Source: Rhodothermia bacterium
GTDB lineage: Bacteria; Bacteroidota; Rhodothermia; Rhodothermales; JABDKH01
Reading direction: 5' to 3'
NCBI GenBank assembly: GCA_018679295.1
Contig: JAHHLP010000523.1
Location: 1 to 14,033 of the forward strand
Length of the DNA: 14,033 bases
Of this stretch, positions 7,270 through 14,033 are shown piece by piece (positions within the stretch are counted from its first letter, which is position 1; the number at the start of each line of letters is the position of its first letter). The notes under the pieces are model-generated. The model was not told where the DNA came from and searched no databases. It saw only the letters and a list, made by a program, of their open reading frames with translations. Both the position numbers and the translations under genes were made by a program.

Positions 7270-10200
7270 CTACTTCACGAGGATGAGTTTACGGGTCGCC
7301 GAGAACGAACCGGCATGTATACGATACAGGTAGATGCCACTGGAAAGGCTACCGGCATCGAACAATACGCGGTGTCGCCCGCGCGACCGATCCTCATCGA
7401 TGAGCGTGGCCACAGCACGGCCAAGGCCGTCAAAGACCTGCAGCGTGACATTAGCATCGGATGGGAGGACAAACTCGATCGTCGTCGTCGGGTTAAACGG
7501 ATTCGGGTAGTTCTGAGCAAGCTCGAACTGCTTCGGTTCCTCTTCCACAGTCACAAAGACTTCGGCCGTCGCGGACCCTCCCTTGCCATCGGCTACCGTG
7601 TAGGTGAACGAGTCTTCGCCTATGAAGCCCGCGATGGGGCGATAAACGGCTCGGGATCCGCCAACCAGATCGATGGACCCGTACGCCGGCGAAGTGACCG
7701 CGATTACCGACAACGTGTCGCCATCCGCATCGCTGTCGTTTGCAAGAAGATCGATGGTGAGCGGTTCCCCGACGAAAGTCGTTACATGATCGTCCTTTCC
7801 GGCAGGAGCTTCGTTACCGGTAAGCGTCAAGACAAATGCGCGGGGAGCTCCCTGAAACAAGCCGTACCCGGTAATCTGTCCGGCATTGTTGACGTCGCGA
7901 GCCTCAACGAGGGTCCATCCCGAGGCCTCCGGGATAAGGGCGTTCAGGTCGAGGACGTTGCCGCCAACCCACAGTGCCGCGCGCAGCTCAAGAGATTGAG
8001 ACTTCGTCAGACCGACGACCTCAGTCATAGACTTGCTGAAATCGGCAGAAATACTCGACTCACCGGTCATGGTGAACAGAGGATCGTTTTGGAGAAGAAG
8101 GCCGCGACTCGTCGTCTTGGCCGCAGACGAGGCAGCGTCGTCTCCCATGGCACCCACAATCCAGCCCGAGTCGTTTACGCCGTACGCTTCAGCGAAACGG
8201 GATCCCGGGGTCGACAACTCCGATTCCAAACCGTTGGATGACCAGCTGACGGCCGTGACGGCCGTTCCCGACACTTTGCTACCCACGGCCATCCCCAAAC
8301 CGTTGATACCGTACGCGCGACTGTCTTCAGAGCTGAGCTGACGCACGTTGCCTAGTTCCCCCCGGATCGCACGTTCGGCGCTGGTCGGGGTGAGTACGGA
8401 CCCGACAATCTCTCCGTCCGAGCTTATGGCCTCTGCCTGCCCGACATCAACACCGTCAGCGGAGATCACCGTAAGTGCAGAGCCTTGCCATATCACTGGA
8501 TGGAACTGATTGTCACCGGAAAGGGCCGTTCCAACCACGTCTCCCGACTCATTCACGTCAAGGGCGACGCTCAGCTGTCCATCCATCCCCTCAAGCAACG
8601 TGCTCTCGCTCTTTTCGGCTCCGACATCCCATCGTGCGGCCGCTATGCCGCCATTCTCCTCGACAGCTCCGACGACGATGCCGGACTCATTAACGCCGTA
8701 CGCCTGGCTTCCTCGAGAGAGGTCAGGTTCGAGGTCTCTGATGTTGCCCCCTTCCCACAGGAACGCTTTGACCTGACCCGAGGGCAGGATGCTTGTTCCA
8801 ACCACTTGCCCTTCGTCATTGATGGCAAAACCACGGCTGGCCGCACCGCCGATCGTCCCCGTCTCGTCGATGGCAAACTTGAGCGAAGTGACGGTGACAA
8901 CGACCTCAGCTACATCATTTCCACCGTTTCCATCTTCTACCGTATACGTGAACCGATCCTCACCGAGGAATCCATCGGCGGGGGTGTAGCGAACGGTACC
9001 GGCAATCGTCCCGACGATAGCGGTGCCATTCGAGGGCTCTGTCACCGAGGTCACGGTCAGCGGGTCGCCGTCCGGATCCTCATCGTTTGCGAGAACATTC
9101 ACGACAACCGGGGCCGACTCTCCCGTCGTGACGGCATCGTTGGAGGCTATAGGAGAATCGTTTACCGGCGTGACCGTAATGCTTACCGTTGCCGTATCTG
9201 AAACTGCGCCGTCATCATCAACCACTGTGTAGCGGAACGAATCCGGACCATTGTACTCGGCGGCCGGTGTAAATGTGACAGTCGAGTCTCCCGTGACGAC
9301 TACCGAACCCAGCGTCGGCTGCAGCACCGTGTCGAGAGTAACGGCACCCTCGGCATCGTCATCGTTCTGCAGGAGGTTCAGGACTACGGTCTCGTCCTCG
9401 GTCACCACAAAGTCGTCGTCTCTCGCTACCGGCCGGTCGTTTACCGGAATGATGTTGAAGGTCACCTTCGTCACCTCCGACAGGTCGCGACCATCTGATG
9501 CCTGATAAGTGAAGGAATCGGTAGTCGTCTCGGAGCCGTCATGCGTGTAACTGAAGGATCCGTCGCCCTGGAGGGCGAGCACGCCGTTCTGAACATCTTC
9601 GACGAGGACAGCCGAGAGGTCGTCTCCGTCGGCGTCCGAATCGTTGTCCAGAATTCCCCTCGGCGCCCGACCCGCATTTCCGTTAATGGTGCCGCCTTCA
9701 TCGAGTGGATACGTGTCTGGCTGCGCCACCGGAATGCTATTTCCGTTGTCAACGGTGACAGTGAACTCCTGATTGACCGACTCGACGCCATCGCTTGCCC
9801 TCAGTATTACGGCGTGGTCGCCAAGGTCAGACTCGGCCGGCGTCCCCGACAGGGTCGCTGTTCCGTCTCCGTTGTCGGAAAAAGACATCCACACTGGGAT
9901 CTGCGGCGCCGACAGCGCCACAGTGTCGCCATCCGGGTCCTCTGTCGTAACCGCGTAAACATACGACCGATCCTGAACCGCCCTGAGCACCGGGTCACTG
10001 GTAAACTGCGGCGGATCGTTCACGTCAACAACGGTAACCGTGAACGACTGACTAGTCGTTTCTACACCATCCGTTGCCTCAATGACCACACTATGCCCGC
10101 CAACATCGGATGGTGAGGGCGTACCCGTAAGAGCGGCTGTACCATCGCCGTTGTCGACCAACTGCATCCATGATGGAATTGTGGGTGCACTGAAGGTCAC

Positions 10201-13200
10201 CTGGTCCCCGTCCGGATCAATTGCCGAGGCATCGTAGCGGTACTCCTGATTTTGAACCGCGGCCGTCACAGGAGTCGACGTGAAAACCGGCGGGTCATTC
10301 GTGTTGCCCACATCGATCGAATACGACTGCTGCGACGAATCGACGCCGTCTGAAGCGGTGATCACCACCGGATGGACGCCCACGTCGTTATTGCCCGGCG
10401 TTCCCGTAAGAGTGCCGGTCCCGTCGCCGTTGTCAACAAATCCCAGCCAATCCGGCAAAGTGGTAGCCGTGAGACTTACCAATGGCCCGTCGGGATCGGA
10501 GGTCTGAACGTCATATACATATTCGACCCCCTGACTGGCGGAGCGAACCGGCGCGCTGGTGATTTCCGGAGGGTCATTCACCGGGTTGACGGTGATCTGC
10601 ACCGTCCCCAGGTTGGACACGAAGATTCCGTCGTTCGCGATGTATTCGAACGAGTCGGAGGTGGTCTCGCCGCCATCGTGCACGTACTCAAATGTCCCAT
10701 CAAGGTTGAGGTTCAACGATCCGTTGCTGACGCCGGTCACCAACGTGGCTGTCAGCTGGTCGCCGTCCGGATCGTTGTCATTCGCGAGGACACCGGGGAC
10801 AGTTCCCGTGGCAGAAAGCGTGGCTCCTTCGTCGATTGTGTACGCATCTGCAAGGGCAACCGGAGCGTCATTTGTATTCCGTACCGTAATCGTGAAAGAC
10901 TGGACGTCGAATGCGTCGGCGCTGTCAACGGCACGCAATTCGACTGGGTGTTCCCCGACATTTGCATTGGTGGGAGAACCTCTCAGCTGTCCTGTCCCGT
11001 CACCATTGTCGGTGAACGACAGCCACGACGGCAGCGTTGTGGCAGTCAGCGTGATTTCGTCTCCCGGATCCTCATCGGAGGCGACAACATCATATGTATA
11101 GAGTTGCCCCTGCAAAGCGCCCGTAACCGGAGGACTCACGAACTGCGGAGAATCGTTTACGTTTGCGATGGTCACCGTGAAGCTCTGTGATCCGGTCAGT
11201 GATCCATCGCTGGCCTGGAGAACGACGCTGTGAGAACCGACATCTGAGTTTGTCGGCGTTCCCGAGAGCGTTCCAGCGCCGCCGCCATTGTCGGTGAACG
11301 TCAGCCAGGACGGCAGTGTAGTAGCCGAGAGGGTCACGCTGCTGCCCGCATCTGGATCGGCTGCCGTTACAGCGTATTGATAGGCCTCATCCTCGGTGCC
11401 CTCCGTGACCGGAGCGCTAGTAAAGATCGGCGGGTCATTGACGTTTGCTACCGTAACGGAGAAGGATTGATCGACAGCGACCGTACCGTCGCTCGTACGA
11501 ATTACTACGCTGTGGACGCCAATGTCATCGTTGGTCGGCGTGCCTCTAAGAGTTGCTGTTCCGTCATCATTGTCGGTTAGCGTCAGCCATCCCGGCAAGA
11601 CCGGAGCCGTGAAGACGATTGGATCGCCGTCCTCGTCGGAGACATCGACATCATACAGATATACCTCGTCCTGGGTAGCGGCCGTCACCGGCGAGGAAAC
11701 GAAAACGGGGGGATCATTCACGTTACTTACGGTGACAGAAAACGACTGCTGATCACTCAGCAATCCATCGGTGACCGAGATCACCACAGCGTGGTCGCCT
11801 ACATGCCGATCTCTCGGAGTACCGGTCAGCGTTGCAGTGCCGTCGCCATTGTCGAAGAGAGCCATCCATATTGGAAGAGTGGGCGCCGAGTAAGCGAGCG
11901 AGGTTCCCGGGTCGGGATCAGTGGCCGTCAGATTATAAACGTAGGTTACATCCTCTGTGGCCTCGGTCACCGGCGTACTCGTGATCGCAGGCGGATCATT
12001 CTGATTGTTGACGGTAATCGAGAAGTTTTGCTCGGTGGACAACGACCCGTCGGAGACACGCAAAGTTACCGGGTGAACTCCGATCTCTGTGTTGGTTGGA
12101 GTACCGTTGAGGGTCGCTGTGCCATCACCTGCGTCCGCGAAGGCTAGCCACGCCGGCAATGTCTCGGCTGTGATTGCAAGGTCATCGCCGTCGACGTCCT
12201 CAGTCGTAATTGCATACGAGTAGGGCGAATCCTGCGTGGCGCTGGTAACTGGCGTACTCGTAAACGTTGGGGCATCATTGACATTCGCCACAACGACGGA
12301 GAAGGACTGCTCATCCGTGAGAGTTCCGTCAGACACGCGTAGTACAACGGGATGGCTGCCGACATTGCTATCTGCGGGAGTGCCCGACAAGGTCGCCGTA
12401 CCATCTCCCTGATCCATCAGCGTCAGCCAGGCTGGCAGCGTGGGCGCAGAAAAACTCAGCGCGTTGCCGTCGGGATCTGATGCCGTGATGGTGTAGGAGT
12501 ACGGGGAGTCCTGGACAGCGGCCGTTACCGGAGAGCTTGTAAAGGCGGGCGCCTCATTGACATCGGAGACTGTGATCGAGAAACTCTGATCTTCCGTGAG
12601 GCTTCCGTCCGACACCCTTAGGGTCACTGCGTGAACGCCGACATCCGAATTGGAAGGCGTGCCCGAGAGCGTCGCGGTTCCGTCATCGTTGTCCGCAAAT
12701 GCCAACCAGGCAGGCTTGGTGACGGCGGTGATCGTCACGGCATCGCCATCTGGATCGCTGGTAGTGGCGTTGTATGCATACGCTACATCCTGCGTAGCCG
12801 CTGTGACTGGCGAGCTCGTAAAGCCAGGCGCGTCGTTGACGTTGGCAACGGTGACCGTGAAGGACTGCTGATCCGTCGCGGCGCCGTCTGAAACTTGCAC
12901 GACAACATTGTTGGCTCCGACGTCGCCGTTTCCTGGAGTTCCGCGCAGTCGGGCCGTACCGTCGCCGTTATCGGAGAGCGTAAGCCAAGCGGGGAGTGTC
13001 GTAGCGGAATAGGTCAGCGGGTTGCCGTCCGGGTCCGTCGCAGTCAGATCGTAGGTGTACTGTACGTCCTGCGTTGCGGAAGTGACCGGGCTGCTCGTTA
13101 TCGTCGGCGGATCGTTGACGTCACTAACCGTTATAGAGAACGATTGCTGGCGCGATTCCGCTCCATCTGAAACCTCGAGTACGACCGAGTGGACACCAAC

Positions 13201-14033
13201 TTCCGAGTTGGAGGGCGTCCCGACCAGTTCGCCGGTACCGTCGCCGTTGTCATTCAGCGTCAGCCATGAGGGAAGCGTGGGTGCAGACAACGACACCGAC
13301 GGGCCGTCCGGATCCTGGGTCGTAATGTCGTAGCGATAGGCCACGCCCTGCGTGGCAGACGTCACCGGCGTGCTCGAGAACGCCGGCGGATCGTTCACAG
13401 GCGTGATGGTGATCACCGCTGTGGCAGTATTCGACACAAAGGTCCCGTCCGTCGCGAAATACTCAAACGAGTCGGTGATCGTTTCAGAGCCGTCGTGTAC
13501 GTACGTGAACGACCCGTCAAGATTCAGCGTCAGGCTTCCGTTAGACGGGTTGGTAACAATAAAGGACGTAAGCGCGTCGCCGTCGGGGTCGATGTCGTTG
13601 AAGAGAACACCACGCGGCAATCCCGAAGCAGAGGTGACGAGGGTACCGCCTTCGGAACCTACATAGGCATCGTCGACGGCAACGGGCGGGTCGTTGGTGT
13701 TCCGAACATCGATGTTGAACGATTGAATGTCGAACAGCCCGGCAGAGTCATCCACCCTGATTTCGACCGGATGCAAGCCAACGTCGCTGTTCGAGGGAGT
13801 ACCTGAAAGAGTCGCAGTGCCATCCCCGTTGTCAACGAGGTTCAGCCACGCGGGAATCGTCGTGCCTGTAAATGTTAGCACGTCGCCGGCGTCGTCGTCG
13901 GATGCAACGACATTGTAGGTATAGCTCTGATCCTGGGTCGCACCTGTAACGGGCGGACTAACGATAACCGGGGCATCGTTTACGTTCGCGACGGCAATTG
14001 TGAACGACTGCGTATCACTGGCCGATCCATCGC
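7270..14033 (-). CDS. Giant T9SS-exported surface protein with cadherin-like/Ig repeats and a HAF region (5' end outside the window)
   Basis: The frame is open from the right edge to a TAG at 7270-7272, giving at least 2253 residues; the start and signal peptide are outside. From the N-terminal side it holds 13 complete repeats of 93-95 residues of the putative-Ig/CADG type. Their core runs from 'TSxPVTxATQD..Y.Y' through 'DPDGD', 'LPxWL' and 'DNGDGTATLSGTP' to 'VSDG....QSF.VTV.NVNDPP'. They are interrupted by six longer modules of the Big_9/VCBS-like type (VLxNDxDPDGD, DSFxYxxxDG). An eight-repeat HAF region follows, then a final Ig-like module and a T9SS sorting domain (NYPNPFNPTTTI to LILVK). 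The Asp-rich loops and NDPP linkers suggest calcium-stiffened rods. An adhesin, matrix or surface-layer role is likely but the ligand is unknown. An internal GTG at 13881 is not the real start, because the repeat continues upstream of it. Confidence 0.92.
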   Translation of the reverse strand, partial: DGSASDTQSFTIAVANVNDAPVIVSPPVTGATQDQSYTYNVVASDDDAGDVLTFTGTTIPAWLNLVDNGDGTATLSGTPSNSDVGLHPVEIRVDDSAGLFDIQSFNIDVRNTNDPPVAVDDAYVGSEGGTLVTSASGLPRGVLFNDIDPDGDALTSFIVTNPSNGSLTLNLDGSFTYVHDGSETITDSFEYFATDGTFVSNTATAVITITPVNDPPAFSSTPVTSATQGVAYRYDITTQDPDGPSVSLSAPTLPSWLTLNDNGDGTGELVGTPSNSEVGVHSVVLEVSDGAESRQQSFSITVSDVNDPPTITSSPVTSATQDVQYTYDLTATDPDGNPLTYSATTLPAWLTLSDNGDGTARLRGTPGNGDVGANNVVVQVSDGAATDQQSFTVTVANVNDAPGFTSSPVTAATQDVAYAYNATTSDPDGDAVTITAVTKPAWLAFADNDDGTATLSGTPSNSDVGVHAVTLRVSDGSLTEDQSFSITVSDVNEAPAFTSSPVTAAVQDSPYSYTITASDPDGNALSFSAPTLPAWLTLMDQGDGTATLSGTPADSNVGSHPVVLRVSDGTLTDEQSFSVVVANVNDAPTFTSTPVTSATQDSPYSYAITTEDVDGDDLAITAETLPAWLAFADAGDGTATLNGTPTNTEIGVHPVTLRVSDGSLSTEQNFSITVNNQNDPPAITSTPVTEATEDVTYVYNLTATDPDPGTSLAYSAPTLPIWMALFDNGDGTATLTGTPRDRHVGDHAVVISVTDGLLSDQQSFSVTVSNVNDPPVFVSSPVTAATQDEVYLYDVDVSDEDGDPIVFTAPVLPGWLTLTDNDDGTATLRGTPTNDDIGVHSVVIRTSDGTVAVDQSFSVTVANVNDPPIFTSAPVTEGTEDEAYQYAVTAADPDAGSSVTLSATTLPSWLTFTDNGGGAGTLSGTPTNSDVGSHSVVLQASDGSLTGSQSFTVTIANVNDSPQFVSPPVTGALQGQLYTYDVVASDEDPGDEITLTATTLPSWLSFTDNGDGTGQLRGSPTNANVGEHPVELRAVDSADAFDVQSFTITVRNTNDAPVALADAYTIDEGATLSATGTVPGVLANDNDPDGDQLTATLVTGVSNGSLNLNLDGTFEYVHDGGETTSDSFEYIANDGIFVSNLGTVQITVNPVNDPPEITSAPVRSASQGVEYVYDVQTSDPDGPLVSLTATTLPDWLGFVDNGDGTGTLTGTPGNNDVGVHPVVITASDGVDSSQQSYSIDVGNTNDPPVFTSTPVTAAVQNQEYRYDASAIDPDGDQVTFSAPTIPSWMQLVDNGDGTAALTGTPSPSDVGGHSVVIEATDGVETTSQSFTVTVVDVNDPPQFTSDPVLRAVQDRSYVYAVTTEDPDGDTVALSAPQIPVWMSFSDNGDGTATLSGTPAESDLGDHAVILRASDGVESVNQEFTVTVDNGNSIPVAQPDTYPLDEGGTINGNAGRAPRGILDNDSDADGDDLSAVLVEDVQNGVLALQGDGSFSYTHDGSETTTDSFTYQASDGRDLSEVTKVTFNIIPVNDRPVARDDDFVVTEDETVVLNLLQNDDDAEGAVTLDTVLQPTLGSVVVTGDSTVTFTPAAEYNGPDSFRYTVVDDDGAVSDTATVSITVTPVNDSPIASNDAVTTGESAPVVVNVLANDEDPDGDPLTVTSVTEPSNGTAIVGTIAGTVRYTPADGFLGEDRFTYTVEDGNGGNDVAEVVVTVTSLKFAIDETGTIGGAASRGFAINDEGQVVGTSILPSGQVKAFLWEGGNIRDLEPDLSRGSQAYGVNESGIVVGAVEENGGIAAARWDVGAEKSESTLLEGMDGQLSVALDVNESGDVVGTALSGDNQFHPVIWQGSALTVISADGVDVGQAEAISSDGEIVGSVLTPTSAERAIRGELGNVRQLSSEDSRAYGINGLGMAVGSKVSGTAVTAVSWSSNGLESELSTPGSRFAEAYGVNDSGWIVGAMGDDAASSAAKTTSRGLLLQNDPLFTMTGESSISADFSKSMTEVVGLTKSQSLELRAALWVGGNVLDLNALIPEASGWTLVEARDVNNAGQITGYGLFQGAPRAFVLTLTGNEAPAGKDDHVTTFVGEPLTIDLLANDSDADGDTLSVIAVTSPAYGSIDLVGGSRAVYRPIAGFIGEDSFTYTVADGKGGSATAEVFVTVEEEPKQFELAQNYPNPFNPTTTIEFVLPSDANVTLQVFDGLGRAVATLIDEDRSRGRHRVLFDAGSLSSGIYLYRIHAGSFSATRKLILVK
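7273..7527 (-). other. T9SS type A C-terminal sorting domain of the giant protein
   Basis: The last 85 residues carry FELAQNYPNPFNPTTTIEFV, VTLQVFDGLGRAVATL, HRVLFDAGSLSSGIYLYRI and a terminal LILVK. It is the same sorting-domain type as in the cytochrome, but clearly diverged, so the two genes did not arise from a recent local duplication. Confidence 0.93.
7528..7803 (-). repeat. Membrane-distal Ig-like (Big_9) module before the sorting signal
   Basis: This 92-residue module follows the HAF region: LLANDSDADGDTLSVIAV, then GFIGEDSFTYTVADGKGG and VFVTVEEEPKQ. It is closest in style to the modules at 8881-9429 and links the HAF region to the sorting domain. Confidence 0.78.
7804..8880 (-). 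repeat. HAF-type extracellular repeat region, eight repeats
   Basis: This is a 359-residue region with eight repeats of about 35-50 residues around a core A.xVNxxGxVVGxxxx..AxLWxxG. The recognisable cores are AINDEGQVVG, GVNESGIVVG, DVNESGDVVG, AISSDGEIVG, GINGLGMAVG, GVNDSGWIVG, a degenerate SKSMTEVVG, and DVNNAGQITG with a typical closing GAPRAFVLTL. The HAF family is a known extracellular repeat of unknown function. A beta-propeller fold is a reasonable guess. Its place in a chain of Ig-like rods suggests a functional head or spacer. Confidence 0.8.
8881..9729 (-). repeat. Three consecutive Big_9/VCBS-like modules
   Basis: The modules lie at 9729-9430 (100 residues), 9429-9151 (93) and 9150-8881 (90). 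Each has a VLxND or similar motif, an Asp-rich loop, a DSFxYTVxDxxG-type strand and a VTVTPVND linker. The last one ends in VTVTSL rather than a NDxP linker, where the HAF region begins. Confidence 0.8.
9730..10566 (-). repeat. Second tandem array of three cadherin-like/putative-Ig repeats
   Basis: Three 93-residue units lie at 10566-10288, 10287-10009 and 10008-9730. The first has QGVEYVYD and DPDGPLVSL, matching the unit at 13105-13383. The last ends with an atypical DNGNSIP instead of the usual NVNDPP, just before a change of module type. Confidence 0.85.
10567..10860 (-). repeat. Big_9/VCBS-like module between the two cadherin-like arrays
   Basis: This 98-residue module contains GVLANDNDPDGDQLTATL, NGSLNLNLDGTFEYVHDG and DSFEYIANDGIFVSN, and ends VNPVNDPP. 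It is the counterpart of the module at 13384-13683. Confidence 0.8.
10861..13383 (-). repeat. Tandem array of nine cadherin-like/putative-Ig repeats
   Basis: Nine consecutive units lie at 13383-13105, 13104-12826, 12825-12547, 12546-12268, 12267-11989, 11988-11707, 11706-11428, 11427-11146 and 11145-10861. Six are exactly 93 residues; the units at 11707-11988 and 11146-11427 have 94 and the last has 95, the extra residues falling in the DPDxG loop. The loop DNGDGT varies: DNDDGT in the units at 12547-12825 and 11428-11706, DQGDGT at 12268-12546, DAGDGT at 11989-12267, and DNGGGA at 11146-11427, which loses the second acidic residue. Codons differ among units at synonymous positions, so the array is not a fresh expansion. 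Confidence 0.88.
13384..13683 (-). repeat. Big_9/VCBS-like module
   Basis: This 100-residue module has GVLFNDIDPDGDALTS, NGSLTLNLDGSFTYVHDG, then DSFEYFATDG and a closing TPVNDPP. It is closest to the module at 10567-10860. A more diverged copy lies at 9430-9729. Confidence 0.8.
13684..13968 (-). repeat. Cadherin-like/putative-Ig repeat, first complete unit in the window
   Basis: This 95-residue unit differs from the common 93-residue form. It begins VSPPVTGATQDQSYTY, carries DDDAGD in place of DPDGD and ends FDIQSFNIDVRNTNDPP. Those details are shared specifically with the unit at 10861-11145, its likely paralogue by duplication. Confidence 0.85.
13969..14033 (-). repeat. Partial cadherin-like repeat at the window edge
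   Basis: The last 21 whole codons at the right edge read DGSASDTQSFTIAVANVNDA then P, the C-terminal end of a 93-residue-type repeat. This shows that the array continues beyond the window. Confidence 0.85.

Larger units (their letters stand above)
10288..13968 (-). repeat. Higher-order repeat: three-module block present twice
   Basis: The three-module blocks at 13968-13105 (288 residues) and 11145-10288 (286 residues) have the same order: a 95-residue 'VSPPVTGA...RNTND.P' unit, a Big_9 module with 'YVHDG.ET..DSFEY', and a 93-residue 'QGV.Y.YD..T.DPDGP.VSL' unit. They are ten modules apart. The intervening units lack these specific variants. Confidence 0.75.

Noticed and set aside
7315..8241. 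Plus-strand open frame of 308 codons antisense to the giant gene
   Set aside because: It lies opposite the clear HAF region, Big_9 module and T9SS domain. Its translation is rich in Arg and Val without domain features.
10372..11190. Plus-strand open frame of 272 codons and similar smaller frames across 9000-13900
   Set aside because: They recur because the minus-strand repeats are similar to each other. They are mirror images of the repeat units.
9730..14033. Tandem DNA repeats with near-constant 279-base period, considered as a CRISPR array or other non-coding satellite
   Set aside because: The repeats are in frame, encode 93-residue protein domains and differ at synonymous positions, so they are coding domain repeats.

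Overview
The window reads as a chromosomal segment from a Bacteroidota-related (FCB group) bacterium, most likely near Rhodothermota or Balneolota. The grounds are two C-terminal type IX secretion (T9SS) sorting domains of the 'NYPNPFNPxTTI' type, a TonB-dependent receptor paired with a DUF4249 lipoprotein, and mostly weak Shine-Dalgarno signals. The lineage is an inference from protein style, not from a marker gene. I see no tRNA, rRNA, CRISPR array, transposase or phage gene.

Layout: (1) about 119-748, plus strand, a NUDIX hydrolase of the CoA-pyrophosphatase type. Its stop codon overlaps that of the gene converging on it. (2) 745-3965, minus strand, a two-gene unit: a TonB-dependent receptor followed by a DUF4249 lipoprotein, joined by a TGATG stop/start overlap. 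(3) A hairpin terminator at 4096-4125, then 4152-6920, minus strand, a T9SS-exported multiheme cytochrome with nine CxxCH sites, an N-terminal PKD-like domain and C-terminal fibronectin-like domains. (4) A 349-base non-coding stretch at 6921-7269 with a strong ribosome binding site and short repeated motifs. (5) 7270 to the right edge, minus strand, the 3' part of a giant surface protein (at least 2253 residues). It contains 13 complete cadherin-like/putative-Ig repeats of 93-95 residues, six longer 'ND.D.DGD' bacterial Ig/VCBS-like modules, an eight-repeat HAF region and a T9SS sorting domain. Its start lies beyond the window.

Four of the five genes act at the cell envelope. The receptor and lipoprotein probably import an unknown ligand across the outer membrane. 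The cytochrome and the giant repeat protein are both predicted to leave through T9SS and be anchored at or released from the surface. The NUDIX enzyme is a cytoplasmic housekeeping protein that happens to be adjacent. The most notable points are a nine-heme cytochrome carrying a T9SS signal, and a block of three modules that recurs ten modules later inside the giant protein.
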